Part shown: piece after piece, positions 1 through 8,603 of the stretch
How the letters are laid out: every line of letters starts with the position of its first letter
How positions within the stretch are numbered: position 1 is the stretch's first letter
Notes under the pieces: model-generated
Databases searched by the model: none
Told to the model about the DNA's origin: nothing
Seen by the model: the letters and a program-made list of their open reading frames with translations, nothing else
DNA from: Motiliproteus sediminis
Lineage (GTDB): Bacteria > Pseudomonadota > Gammaproteobacteria > Pseudomonadales > Balneatricaceae
Direction of reading: 5' to 3'
Assembly (NCBI RefSeq): GCF_017912535.1
Contig: NZ_JAERQK010000014.1
Location: 1-50,131 of the forward strand
DNA: 50,131 nt
Program-made: the position numbers and the translations under genes

Positions 1-383
1 CCGGTCTTGATCTGACTCTGGGTGAGTTCCAGGAAGTGGGTGACACCATCGAAGAGCTGGCGGGCGAGAACGCCACTGTGGTGGTGGGAACGGTGATCGA
101 CCCGGAGCTCAGTGACGAGCTGAAGGTGACGGTGGTAGCCACCGGTCTGGGCGCCCGTGAGATGGGAGCGGTCAAAGTCGCTGCCACCAGCCCGCGCAAG
201 CCCGATGGGCGGCCCGATTACCAGCAGATCGATATCCCGACGGTGCTTCGCCGGCAGGGAGTGGGCGGCAAGACCGAAACGCCGGAGGAACCTTCGGTGG
301 CTGAGCGTGGTCAGCGTACTGGTACCGATGATGGTATGGAATTTCTTGATATTCCGACCTTTCTCCGGCGACAGGCAGATTGA
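1..383 (+). CDS. ftsZ: FtsZ, C-terminal part (gene begins outside the window)
   Basis: Tubulin-like GTPase that forms the cytokinetic Z ring. Only about the last 126 residues are present; the first whole codon is at base 3. The visible part is the end of the FtsZ C-terminal domain (GDTIEELAGENATVVVGT, then VVATGLG), a short linker and the terminal peptide LDIPTFLRRQAD that binds FtsA and ZipA. A second, very similar peptide (IDIPTVLRRQ) lies about 30 residues earlier in the linker. lpxC follows after 87 bp in the same direction, the usual gammaproteobacterial dcw order. Identity is certain; the catalytic part is not visible. Confidence 0.97.
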   Translation, partial: GLDLTLGEFQEVGDTIEELAGENATVVVGTVIDPELSDELKVTVVATGLGAREMGAVKVAATSPRKPDGRPDYQQIDIPTVLRRQGVGGKTETPEEPSVAERGQRTGTDDGMEFLDIPTFLRRQAD

Positions 384-404
384 CCCAGTGCCTTGGTATG
401 GAAC

Positions 405-433
405 TGTCAAATAACCGTCAACTCTGGTATGAT
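405..433 (+). promoter_or_regulatory. Candidate sigma70 promoter for lpxC
   Basis: An extended -10 element, TG-G-TATGAT (425-433), lies between the ftsZ stop and the lpxC start. The region where a -35 should be (TGTCAA, 405-410) is poor, so the extended -10 carries the call. This would allow lpxC to be transcribed separately from the division genes. Confidence 0.45.
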
Positions 434-470
434 CGCCGATTGTTTTTAGCTCCAGTGAATTACGGCCAAC

Positions 471-1382
471 ATGATTAGACAGAGAACGCTCAAGAACGCG
501 ATAAAAGCCACCGGCGTCGGCTTGCACACGGGTGAGAAAGTGTACCTTACCCTGCATCCGGCACCGGTCGATACCGGCATTGTGTTTCGCCGTGTCGACC
601 TTGAACCGGTGGTGGAGATCCGCGCTTGGGCAGAAAACGTCGGTGATACCACCATGTCCACCAATCTGTGTGGTGAGGGTGCGCGTGTTGCCACGGTTGA
701 ACATCTGTTGTCTGCCATGGCGGGTCTCGGTATCGATAACGCCTACGTTGATTTGAGCGCCGAAGAGGTGCCGATCATGGATGGTAGCGCGGCGCCTTTC
801 GTGTTTCTGATCCAGTCCGCGGGCATCCGCGAGCAGGAGGCGGCGAAGAAGTTCATCCGCGTCAAGCGCAAGGTAATGATCGAGAATGACGGCAAGTGGG
901 CCAGCTTTGAGCCGTTTGATGGCTTTAAGGTGAGCTTCACTATCGAGTTTGACCACCCTGTATTCCGAGACCGCAACAAAGAGTGTTGTCTGGACTTCTC
1001 CAGTACCTCCTTTGTCAAAGAGGTGAGTCGGGCGCGTACTTTCGGCTTTATGCGGGATATCGAGTTTCTGCGTTCTAAGAACCTGGCTCTGGGTGGCAGC
1101 ATGGATAACGCCATCGTAGTTGACGACTACCGCGTGCTCAACGAGGAAGGTCTTCGCTATGATGACGAGTTCGTCAAGCACAAGGTGCTGGATGCCGTGG
1201 GTGACCTCTACCTGCTGGGCAAGAGCCTGATCGGCGAGTTCAAGGGCTTTAAGTCGGGCCACTATCTCAACAACCTGCTGTTGCGGGAGTTACTGCGTAA
1301 CGAAGACGCCTGGGAAGTGGTGACCTTTGAAGATGCGGAAACTGCCCCCATATCCTATATGAAGCCGGTTCTCGCAGGGTAA
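471..1382 (+). CDS. lpxC: UDP-3-O-acyl-N-acetylglucosamine deacetylase LpxC
   Basis: Zinc-dependent deacetylase for the committed step of lipid A synthesis in the cytosol. The 303-residue length is normal for the family. The HLLSA motif supplies the zinc ligand His78, and the [10 protein letters not shown] motif supplies His237 and Asp241, so all three metal ligands are visible. The start ATG gives the typical N-terminus [21 protein letters not shown], although the Shine-Dalgarno sequence ahead of it is weak. It lies between ftsZ and secA, as in most gammaproteobacteria, and a strong terminator follows directly. Confidence 0.98.
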   Translation: MIRQRTLKNAIKATGVGLHTGEKVYLTLHPAPVDTGIVFRRVDLEPVVEIRAWAENVGDTTMSTNLCGEGARVATVEHLLSAMAGLGIDNAYVDLSAEEVPIMDGSAAPFVFLIQSAGIREQEAAKKFIRVKRKVMIENDGKWASFEPFDGFKVSFTIEFDHPVFRDRNKECCLDFSSTSFVKEVSRARTFGFMRDIEFLRSKNLALGGSMDNAIVVDDYRVLNEEGLRYDDEFVKHKVLDAVGDLYLLGKSLIGEFKGFKSGHYLNNLLLRELLRNEDAWEVVTFEDAETAPISYMKPVLAG

Positions 1383-1403
1383 CTCTGCCGCGATAACATG
1401 ATG

Positions 1404-1436
1404 AACCGGGTCCGGTAACGGATCCGGTTTTTTTTT
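1404..1436 (+). terminator. Rho-independent terminator after lpxC
   Basis: An 11-bp stem with one G-T pair (AACCGGGTCCG / CGGATCCGGTT) and a 4-nt loop, followed by a run of T. It separates lpxC from secA, so secA probably has its own promoter in the following ~160 bp. Confidence 0.85.
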
Positions 1437-1599
1437 GCCTGCAGCCAGCGTCAATCGGCAGTGATGATGGATCGGTGTGAATTGCGAAACCGACGGGAAT
1501 TGCCTTCGACCCCCGCGCTTTTTGCGGGTAAAATGCCTCCATTTGTGTTTATCCGTCCGGGCTCCTGCAGCTCCGACCTCGACCGGTAACTAACTGATT

Positions 1600-4329
1600 A
1601 TGATAGCGCCTCTGTTCAAGAAGATTTTTGGTAGCAAGAACGACCGTGAACTGAAGCGGATGGGAAAGATCGTCCGTACCGTCAACGCCCTCGAAGAACA
1701 AGTGGCTGCTCTTGATGACGCCGCCCTGCGGGCCAAGACTGACGAACTTCGCCAGCGTGTCAGCGCGGGTGAAACCCTGGACCAGTTGTTGCCGGAAGCC
1801 TTTGCTGTGTGTCGTGAAGCGTCGCGGCGAGTGCTGGGTATGCGCCACTTTGACGTCCAGCTGATCGGGGGTATCGCCCTGCATGAAGGTCATGTTGCCG
1901 AGATGCGTACCGGTGAGGGTAAAACTCTGGTGGCGACGCTGGCGGTGTACCTCAACGCGCTTGCTGGCGAAGGGGTCCACGTGGTGACCGTGAACGACTA
2001 CCTGGCCGGGCGCGATGCAGAGTGGATGGGGCAGCTCTACCGCGCGCTGGGTATGAGTGTGGGGGTGATTCATTCCGGTCAGGCGCCGGCGGACAAGAAA
2101 GCGGCTTATGCCTGTGATATCACCTACGGTACCAATAACGAATTCGGCTTTGATTATCTGCGTGACAACATGGCGTTCAGCACCGAGGACAAAGTGCAGC
2201 GCCGCTTGAGCTATGCGGTGGTCGATGAGGTGGATTCCATCCTGATCGACGAAGCGCGGACACCGCTGATCATCTCCGGGCCTGCCGAAGACAGCTCCGA
2301 GATGTACAGGCAGATCAATACCCTGATTCCCAAGCTGGAGCGCCAGCCGGAAGCGCCGGAGGGTGAGGAGCCGGAGCAGATTGGTCACTTCACTGTCGAT
2401 GAGAAAACCCGCTCGGTGGAGTTGACCGAAGAGGGACACCAGTTCGTTGAAGAGTTGTTGATCGAGAAGGGGCTGCTGGCTGAGGATGAGTCGCTGTATG
2501 CGCCTAAAAACCTGAATCTGCTGCACCATGTGCACTCCGGCCTGCGCGCGCACGTGGTCTACACCAAAGATGTCGATTACATCGTCCAGGGTGGCCAGAT
2601 TGTCATCGTTGACGAACATACCGGTCGTACCATGCCGGGGCGGCGCTGGTCCGAAGGCCTGCATCAGGCGGTGGAAGCGAAAGAGGGTGTGGCTATTCAG
2701 AACGAGAGCCAGACGCTGGCCTCGACTACCTTCCAGAACTACTTCCGCATCTATGACAAGCTGTCCGGAATGACCGGCACCGCCGACACCGAAGCGTTCG
2801 AATTGCGTCAGATCTATGGTCTCGACGTTATCGTTATCCCCACCAACAAGCCGATCCAGCGTAAAGACTTTAACGATCTGGTCTATCTGACCATGCAGGA
2901 GAAGTTTGACGCCATCATCGAGGATATCCGCGATTGTCAGGAGCGGCAGCAACCGGTGCTGGTAGGTACCGCGTCGATCGAAATGTCAGAGGTGATCTCC
3001 AAGCTGCTGGACAAAGCCAAGATCGAGCACAACGTACTCAACGCCAAGCAGCACGAGCGGGAAGCTAATATCATCGCCGGTGCCGGCCGGCCGGGTGCCG
3101 TTACCATCGCCACCAACATGGCGGGGCGTGGAACCGACATCGTGCTGGGCGGCAACTGGCAGACGGAACTGGCGCAGATCGAGAATCCCAGCGACGAGCA
3201 GGTGGCTGCGGTTAAGGCGGATTGGGAAAAGCGTCACGATATCGTTCTGAACGCCGGCGGTTTGCATATTGTCGGCACCGAACGGCACGAGTCACGCCGT
3301 ATCGACAATCAGCTGCGTGGTCGTGCCGGCCGCCAGGGTGATCCGGGATCGTCCCGATTCTACCTGTCACTGGATGACAACCTGATGCGGATCTTTGCCT
3401 CCGACCGGGTCAAGAACTTTATGCAGGCGCTGGGCATGGAGCAGGGTGAGGCGATCGAGCACAAAATGGTCTCCAACGCGATCGAAAAAGCCCAGCGCAA
3501 GGTAGAAGGCCGTAACTTCGATATTCGTAAGCAGCTGCTGGAATATGATGACGTTGCCAACGATCAGCGTAAGGCGATCTACGAGCAGCGCAACGAGCTG
3601 ATGGCGTCCAACGACATCAGCGAAAGCATCGCTGCCATTCGCGAAGAGGTGGTCAACGATCTGATCAGTGACTTTATTCCGCCGCAGAGTCTGGAAGAGC
3701 AGTGGGATGTGCCGGGGCTGGAGAAGCAGCTGGCGTCCGATCTGAATCTGCAGTTACCGCTGCAGCAGTGGCTGGATCAGGACGATAAACTGCACGAAGA
3801 GACCTTGCGTGAGAAGATCCTGGCGGAGGTGATCACCGCCTATGAAGCCAAAGAGACGGTGGTGGGTGCCGATTCCATGCGCCTGTTTGAGAAACAGGTG
3901 ATGCTGCAGGTGCTCGATACGCTGTGGAAAGAGCATTTGGCAACCATGGACCACTTGCGTCAGGGGATTCACCTGCGCGGCTACGCGCAGAAGAACCCCA
4001 AGCAGGAGTACAAGCGCGAATCCTTTGAGCTGTTCCAGGAGTTGTTGACCAACATTAAGCTGGATGTGGTCAAGATCATCAGCCATGTGCAGGTGCGCGA
4101 GCCGGAAGAGGTGGAAGAGATGGAGCGCCAGCGTCGTGAAGCGATGGAGCGCCAGCAGATGGAGTTTCAGCATGCTGACGGTTCCGCGATGGAGGGCGAT
4201 GGGCGCCCTGCCGACGGCGCTGAGGGGGCAGAACCCTTCGTGCGTGAAGGGCGCAAGGTGGGGCGTAACGAACCTTGTCCGTGCGGCTCGGGTAAGAAAT
4301 ACAAACAGTGTCACGGGCGCTTGAGTTAA
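1600..4329 (+). CDS. secA: Protein translocase ATPase SecA
   Basis: Motor ATPase that pushes preproteins through SecYEG at the inner membrane. At 909 residues it is full length. Visible parts are Walker A (MRTGEGKT, about 102-109), the DEVD Walker B followed by [15 protein letters not shown] (about 209-227), the [13 protein letters not shown] helicase motif, the [16 protein letters not shown] motif and the C-terminal zinc-binding SecB-docking tail with CPCGSG...CH (about 893-906). The start ATG has no strong Shine-Dalgarno sequence but matches the family N-terminus. The 217-bp gap from lpxC holds no evident secM. argJ follows after 24 bp. Confidence 0.98.
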   Translation: MIAPLFKKIFGSKNDRELKRMGKIVRTVNALEEQVAALDDAALRAKTDELRQRVSAGETLDQLLPEAFAVCREASRRVLGMRHFDVQLIGGIALHEGHVAEMRTGEGKTLVATLAVYLNALAGEGVHVVTVNDYLAGRDAEWMGQLYRALGMSVGVIHSGQAPADKKAAYACDITYGTNNEFGFDYLRDNMAFSTEDKVQRRLSYAVVDEVDSILIDEARTPLIISGPAEDSSEMYRQINTLIPKLERQPEAPEGEEPEQIGHFTVDEKTRSVELTEEGHQFVEELLIEKGLLAEDESLYAPKNLNLLHHVHSGLRAHVVYTKDVDYIVQGGQIVIVDEHTGRTMPGRRWSEGLHQAVEAKEGVAIQNESQTLASTTFQNYFRIYDKLSGMTGTADTEAFELRQIYGLDVIVIPTNKPIQRKDFNDLVYLTMQEKFDAIIEDIRDCQERQQPVLVGTASIEMSEVISKLLDKAKIEHNVLNAKQHEREANIIAGAGRPGAVTIATNMAGRGTDIVLGGNWQTELAQIENPSDEQVAAVKADWEKRHDIVLNAGGLHIVGTERHESRRIDNQLRGRAGRQGDPGSSRFYLSLDDNLMRIFASDRVKNFMQALGMEQGEAIEHKMVSNAIEKAQRKVEGRNFDIRKQLLEYDDVANDQRKAIYEQRNELMASNDISESIAAIREEVVNDLISDFIPPQSLEEQWDVPGLEKQLASDLNLQLPLQQWLDQDDKLHEETLREKILAEVITAYEAKETVVGADSMRLFEKQVMLQVLDTLWKEHLATMDHLRQGIHLRGYAQKNPKQEYKRESFELFQELLTNIKLDVVKIISHVQVREPEEVEEMERQRREAMERQQMEFQHADGSAMEGDGRPADGAEGAEPFVREGRKVGRNEPCPCGSGKKYKQCHGRLS

Positions 4330-4353
4330 GCGCTGTCTCGGGAGAGCAAGAGT

Positions 4354-5568
4354 ATGGCAGTAGGTCCAGCCACGCTGCCGCCCATGGCGGCGGTGAAAGG
4401 GTTTCGTCTGGGTACCGCGTCAGCTGGGATTAAAAAACCGGGACGTCGCGACTTGGTGGTGATGGAGTTGGCCGAGGGTAGCTCCGTGGCCGGGGTTTTC
4501 ACTCGCAACGCTTTTTGCGCCGCGCCGGTTACCCTGTCGAAAAAGCATCTCGGTGCCGGGTCGGTGCGCTACCTGCTGACCAATACCGGTAACGCTAATG
4601 CGGGAACCGGTGCCGAAGGTATGGCAGATGCCATGAGCTGCTGTGAGGCGCTGGCGGCGCAGACCGGCCAACCGGTCGAGCGGATAATGCCGTTCTCAAC
4701 CGGCGTGATTGGCGAGAAGCTGCCGGTCGAGAAGATTGTTGCGGCGATCCCTGCCGCATTGAGCGCGCTGAGTGATAGCGGCTGGGAAGACGCCGCTCAG
4801 GGTATCATGACTACGGATACTCGCCCTAAGGGGGCGACCCGCACCCTGGCACTGGGTGATACCACAGTGACCATCAGCGGTATTTCCAAAGGCGCCGGTA
4901 TGATCTGCCCCAATATGGCCACCATGCTGGCCTACGTGGCGACGGATGCCCGGGTTGCGCCCGACCACTTGCAAACGCTGCTGAGCGAGACAGCCGATGC
5001 CACTTTTAACCGCGTGACCATCGATGGCGATACCTCGACCAACGACAGCTGTGTACTGGTGGCGACCGGTGCTGCCGGAATGACACTGACACCTGCCAGT
5101 CACCATTGGCCGGCTTTCGCCGATGGTGTTTACGCAGTACTACTGGAGTTGGCGCAGGCGATCGTCCGTGATGGTGAAGGCGCTACCAAGTTTATCACCA
5201 TCGAGGTAAGCGGTGCGTCCAGTCAGCGTGAAGCGTTGGATACGGCGTACACCATCGCCCACTCACCGCTGGTCAAGACCGCGCTGTTCGCCAGTGATCC
5301 CAACTGGGGGCGCATACTGGCCGCTGTCGGGCGCGCGGGGATAGTCGATCTGGATTTGAACACGCTGACGATTAATCTCGGTGAGGTCCGTATCGTGGAA
5401 AACGGCGGTCGTGCGGTAACCTATACCGAAGCCGCCGGTCAGGCGGTTATGGATCGCGAAGAGATTGTTATTGGCGTGGACCTCCAGCGCGGCGACTTTG
5501 CCGAACGGGTCTGGACCACCGATCTGTCCCACGACTACGTTTCCATCAACGCCGACTATCGCAGCTAA
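4354..5568 (+). CDS. argJ: Bifunctional ornithine acetyltransferase / N-acetylglutamate synthase ArgJ
   Basis: Transfers acetyl from N-acetylornithine to glutamate in cyclic arginine synthesis. In the bifunctional form it also makes N-acetylglutamate from acetyl-CoA. The protein (404 residues) has the self-cleavage site in KGAGMICPNMAT-MLAYVATDA: Thr190 would become the N-terminal nucleophile of the beta chain. The conserved DPNWGRILAAVGRAG motif lies in the C-terminal half. A GGAGA Shine-Dalgarno at 4341 supports the start. It sits between secA and the MutT-ThiE gene, only 6 bp upstream of the latter, so the two are probably cotranscribed. Whether it is mono- or bifunctional cannot be read from sequence alone. 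Confidence 0.95.
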   Translation: MAVGPATLPPMAAVKGFRLGTASAGIKKPGRRDLVVMELAEGSSVAGVFTRNAFCAAPVTLSKKHLGAGSVRYLLTNTGNANAGTGAEGMADAMSCCEALAAQTGQPVERIMPFSTGVIGEKLPVEKIVAAIPAALSALSDSGWEDAAQGIMTTDTRPKGATRTLALGDTTVTISGISKGAGMICPNMATMLAYVATDARVAPDHLQTLLSETADATFNRVTIDGDTSTNDSCVLVATGAAGMTLTPASHHWPAFADGVYAVLLELAQAIVRDGEGATKFITIEVSGASSQREALDTAYTIAHSPLVKTALFASDPNWGRILAAVGRAGIVDLDLNTLTINLGEVRIVENGGRAVTYTEAAGQAVMDREEIVIGVDLQRGDFAERVWTTDLSHDYVSINADYRS

Positions 5569-5574
5569 CTGGCG

Positions 5575-6519
5575 ATGGACGTCGTCCACGTCGCCGCCGC
5601 CGCTATCTTTGGCCGTGACGGACGGTTGCTGGTCAGCCGTCGTCAGGCCCATCAGCACCAGGGTGGGTTCTGGGAGTTTCCGGGTGGCAAGTGCGAACCG
5701 GGAGAACCCATAGAGTCAGCTTTGTGCCGCGAGCTGGAGGAGGAGCTGGGCATTCGCCCCACGCGCTTCTCGCCGCTCATCACCATCCCGTTTGACTATC
5801 CCGATAAGCGCGTGCTGCTGGATGTGTGGCGCGTTGACGGTTTTGACGGTGAGCCCTTCGGGCGTGAGGGACAGCCGCTGCGCTGGGTGGTGCCGGCGGA
5901 ACTCTCCCCCGGTGACTTTCCGCCGGCTAACAGACCGGTTATCAGCGCGTTACAGCTCACCGACCGTTACCTTATCACCGGTGAGTTCCAGACCCCGGAT
6001 GAGTTAATCACTCGCTGTCAGCGTGCGCTTGCGCAGGGTGTGGGGATGATCCAGTTGCGGATGCCGGGTCGAAGCGATGATGATTCACTGGCGGCCCAGG
6101 AGGCGCTTTATCCCCTTTGTCAGCGCATGGGGGTGCCGTTGATCGTCAACGGCGATCCCGAGCGGGTTTCACCGCAGCTTGCTGATGGTATCCACTTGAA
6201 CCGGCACCGTTTGGCCGGGGTGACTCCGGCCTCGGTGCAGCCCTGGCGGCAGCGCTGGATCGGCGCGTCCTGCCATGATCAGGGTGAGCTGCGCCGGGCG
6301 GTCGAGATCGGCGCGGCCTATGTTACTTTGTCACCGGTGCTGCCGACCCTGTCCCATCCAGAGCAGCCGGCCATGGGCTGGCAGGCTTTTGCTGAGTTGT
6401 GCCGGCAAGCGCCGTTGCCTGTTTATGCCTTGGGCGGGGTGTCGGATTCCCAGCTTGAGGATGCCCGTCGCCACGGTGCGCAAGGCGTGGCGGCTATTCG
6501 TGCTTACTGGGATCGGTAG
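5575..6519 (+). CDS. MutT Nudix hydrolase fused to a ThiE/TenI-like domain
   Basis: Two domains in one 314-residue chain. Residues 1-128 are a MutT-type Nudix hydrolase with the full Nudix box (Gly38 to Ile60, ending RELEEELGI), expected to remove 8-oxo-dGTP from the nucleotide pool. Residues 130-314 resemble thiamine-phosphate synthase/TenI barrels (IQLRMPG near the start; GASCHDQGEL, AYVTLSPVLPT and VYALGGV in the second half). Such fusions are known in gammaproteobacteria downstream of argJ/secA. Whether the second domain makes thiamine phosphate or is a non-catalytic TenI relative is unclear. The start is 6 bp after argJ, and a long palindrome follows the stop. Confidence 0.9.
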   Translation: MDVVHVAAAAIFGRDGRLLVSRRQAHQHQGGFWEFPGGKCEPGEPIESALCRELEEELGIRPTRFSPLITIPFDYPDKRVLLDVWRVDGFDGEPFGREGQPLRWVVPAELSPGDFPPANRPVISALQLTDRYLITGEFQTPDELITRCQRALAQGVGMIQLRMPGRSDDDSLAAQEALYPLCQRMGVPLIVNGDPERVSPQLADGIHLNRHRLAGVTPASVQPWRQRWIGASCHDQGELRRAVEIGAAYVTLSPVLPTLSHPEQPAMGWQAFAELCRQAPLPVYALGGVSDSQLEDARRHGAQGVAAIRAYWDR

Positions 6520-6559
6520 CCGGGTTCTAGCAGGGAACAGGGAAAGCCCGATTCCCCGG

Positions 6560-6715
6560 TGTACTGCTTCACACTATTGGGCACTTATAACGGCCCCTTT
6601 TTCCGCCATCCGTCGTTGCTCGTTGTCGCCATAGCCGCACTATGACTCCGCCTCGCGCCTAGGTTGGCGAAAAAACGACTTCGTTCTAATGGGCCACCAA
6701 ATGCGAAGCAGTGCA
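6560..6715. repeat. 156-bp imperfect palindromic element between convergent genes
   Basis: The two ends are inverted copies (TGTACTGCTTCACA at 6560; its mirror TGCACTGCTTCGCA read from 6715). The arms keep pairing inward through TTTTTTCC-GCCA-CC blocks to a centre CATAG-ccgca-CTATG (6630-6644). The whole stretch can fold into one long hairpin centred near 6637. It fills the gap between the MutT-ThiE stop and the yacG stop, with T runs in both arms, so it could end transcription from both sides. Its form suggests a dispersed palindromic repeat or MITE-like unit; copies elsewhere cannot be checked here. Confidence 0.6.
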
Positions 6716-6934
6716 CTAGTGCAGCGACGGTTGATGCCAGTTATCGCTCTCCGGATCCAGCGAGTCTTCCAGTGATTCCTGCGAAGCCGGAACCTGGTAC
6801 TCCTCGTTGGCCCAGGCTCCCAGGTCGATCAGCCGGCAGCGCTCCGAGCAGAAGGGGCGGTAGGGATTGTCGCTGCGCCAGGTGACTTTTTTCTGGCAGT
6901 GGGGGCAGGGGTAGGTGGTGTTTTTCTGACTCAT
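6716..6934 (-). CDS. yacG: DNA gyrase inhibitor / zinc-binding protein YacG
   Basis: Small (72-residue) zinc protein. YacG of E. coli binds GyrB and inhibits gyrase. The four cysteines are seen in CPHC near residue 10 and [15 protein letters not shown]. An acidic C-terminal tail follows. An upstream in-frame start would add 29 unusual residues and cover a palindrome, so the start giving [13 protein letters not shown] was chosen. It is the last gene of the pilC-pilD-coaE-yacG group, a conserved gammaproteobacterial arrangement. Confidence 0.93.
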   Translation of the reverse strand: MSQKNTTYPCPHCQKKVTWRSDNPYRPFCSERCRLIDLGAWANEEYQVPASQESLEDSLDPESDNWHQPSLH

Positions 6935-7110
6935 GCTGCGCTCGTTGGTGGAAGCTATTAACCTGGTGGCCAAATAGGCATTCATGCCTCTTTGGCCATC
7001 GCCCCCTCCAAACTCGCGCAACTACGTGAAGTTGCTTTTTTTACGGGGGCTTGCATTGATCTGATGGTCAATGCTGACGCGTCTCTGCGTCAGTCTATTA
7101 ACCCGCCGGG
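6935..7110. other. Intergenic region with three inverted repeats upstream of yacG
   Basis: The 176-bp gap between coaE and yacG holds three hairpins. A 30-bp near-perfect palindrome lies at 6968-6997 (GGCCAAA-T-AGGCAT-TC-ATGCCT-C-TTTGGCC). A 7-bp stem lies at 7073-7092 (CTGACGC / GCGTCAG). A perfect 10-bp stem lies at 7095-7117 (CTATTAACCC / GGGTTAATAG) and overlaps the coaE stop codon. None has a T run in the minus direction, so they are not classical terminators; RNA processing or repeat remnants are possible. Confidence 0.5.
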
Positions 7111-7719
7111 TTAATAGGTGCGGGCCTTGGCCAGTTGTCGATAGTACTGATCCAGTTCGGCCACGCGTGCCGCCAGTGTATCGACTGGAGCGCTATTGTC
7201 CAGAATCTGGTCCGCCCGGGCGAGGCGGTCGGTGCGGGCGATCTGGCTGGCGATAATGGCACGAACTTGGGCGGCGTCATTGCGGTCGCGCGACATGGTC
7301 CGCTCCAGTTGCAGTGACTCCGGCAGATCGATAATCAGGATCTGGTCGGCCAGTTGGTGCTGATCGGTTTCCAGCAGCAGTGGCGATACCAGCAGCGCGT
7401 AGGGGGAGGTCGCCGCGGCCAGTTGTTGTGTCAGGCGCTCCCTGATCAGCGGGTGGAGCAGTGACTCCAGCCATCGCCGCTGCTCGCTGTCGGCAAACAC
7501 GATGCGGCGCAGTGCCGCACGGTCGAGTGCGCCATCGGGCTGGCGGAGTGCGTCGCCGAAGCGCTGAAATATGGCGTCCAGAGCGGGTTGGCCGGGCTCG
7601 ACCACCTCGCGGGCGGCGATGTCAGCGTCGGCCAGTTGAATACCCAAGCGGGAGAACTCATCCGCAACGGTGGTTTTGCCGCTGCCGATCCCTCCGGTGA
7701 GGCCTACGATCAGTGGCAT
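7111..7719 (-). CDS. coaE: Dephospho-CoA kinase
   Basis: Phosphorylates the 3'-hydroxyl of dephospho-CoA with ATP, the last step of coenzyme A synthesis. The 202-residue length is typical. The P-loop GLTGGIGSGKTT lies at the N-terminus, followed by the conserved DADIAAREVVEPG segment. The start codon lies 1 bp after the pilD stop, so it is translationally linked to the prepilin peptidase gene, as in Pseudomonas and relatives. Confidence 0.96.
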   Translation of the reverse strand: MPLIVGLTGGIGSGKTTVADEFSRLGIQLADADIAAREVVEPGQPALDAIFQRFGDALRQPDGALDRAALRRIVFADSEQRRWLESLLHPLIRERLTQQLAAATSPYALLVSPLLLETDQHQLADQILIIDLPESLQLERTMSRDRNDAAQVRAIIASQIARTDRLARADQILDNSAPVDTLAARVAELDQYYRQLAKARTY

Positions 7720-7720
7720 G

Positions 7721-8596
7721 TCAGTAACCCAGCAGCTGGAAGTAGCGTTCGACCAGCAAGGGCCCCCATAGCAGTGCTACCAGTCCGGCTATGGCCAGAA
7801 AGGGGCCGAATGGCATCGGGCTGGCGGAGTCGCGACCACGGATAAGGGTCAGGCCAATGCCCAGCACGGCGCCAACCAGCGAGGAGAGGATGATAATCAG
7901 CGGCAGCATCTGCCAGCCCATCCAGGCACCCAGCGCGGCCAGCAGTTTGAAGTCGCCGTAGCCCATCCCCTCTTTACCGGTCACTAGCTTGAACAGCCAG
8001 TAGACCGACCACAGGCTCATATAGCCGGCCACCGCGCCCCAGAGCGCGCTATGCAGGTCGGTAAAGAGTCCAAAGGCGTTGGCAACCAGCCCCAGCCATA
8101 GCAGCGGCAGGGTGATGCTGTCCGGAAGTAGCTGATGATCAAAATCGATCATCGTCAGGGCGATCAACCCCCAGATCAACGGCAGCAGCAGTGCGCTCTG
8201 TAGCGATGCGCCAAACTGGTACACCACCAGCGCCGAAAGCAGTCCGGTGGCCAGCTCAACCAACGGATAGCGGATGCTGATCGGTGCCTGGCACTCGGAG
8301 CACTTGCCGCGCAGGGCGAGGTAGCTGAAAACCGGAATGTTTTCCAGCGCGGTAATGCGGTGACCACAGTGAGGGCAGCGGGAGCGGGGCACGGCGAGAT
8401 TAAAGGGCTCGGAGGCTGTTTGCTCGCCGTTGTCCAGCTCAAGCAGGGCGCGACATTCGCTTTGCCATTCCCGCTGCATCATCAACGGCAAGCGGTGAAT
8501 CACCACGTTGAGAAAACTGCCGACCAGCAGACCAAAAACAAGGGCCAGTGCAAGCACTAGCCCAGGGTAGTTGTTAAGGGTTTCGATTAGCGGCAT
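7721..8596 (-). CDS. pilD: Type IV prepilin peptidase / N-methyltransferase PilD
   Basis: Inner-membrane aspartic protease that cleaves prepilin leaders and methylates the new N-terminus. The 291-residue protein has the zinc-type cysteine pairs CPHC (74-77) and CSEC (99-102) in the large cytoplasmic loop. The two catalytic-aspartate regions are IDFDHQLLPD (about 151-160) and GYGD (about 212-215). About eight membrane segments are visible. I chose the ATG giving MPLIETLNNYPG rather than one 17 codons upstream, because the extension lies inside pilC and does not look like a membrane-protein start. It is 7 bp downstream of pilC. Confidence 0.95.
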   Translation of the reverse strand: MPLIETLNNYPGLVLALALVFGLLVGSFLNVVIHRLPLMMQREWQSECRALLELDNGEQTASEPFNLAVPRSRCPHCGHRITALENIPVFSYLALRGKCSECQAPISIRYPLVELATGLLSALVVYQFGASLQSALLLPLIWGLIALTMIDFDHQLLPDSITLPLLWLGLVANAFGLFTDLHSALWGAVAGYMSLWSVYWLFKLVTGKEGMGYGDFKLLAALGAWMGWQMLPLIIILSSLVGAVLGIGLTLIRGRDSASPMPFGPFLAIAGLVALLWGPLLVERYFQLLGY

Positions 8597-8603
8597 TCGA
8601 TGT

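Noticed and set aside
1437-1599. secM between lpxC and secA
   Set aside because: No exported small ORF with an arrest motif was seen in the gap.
1549-2952. Minus-strand frame of 467 codons
   Set aside because: Antisense to secA; the sequence is a codon-bias shadow.
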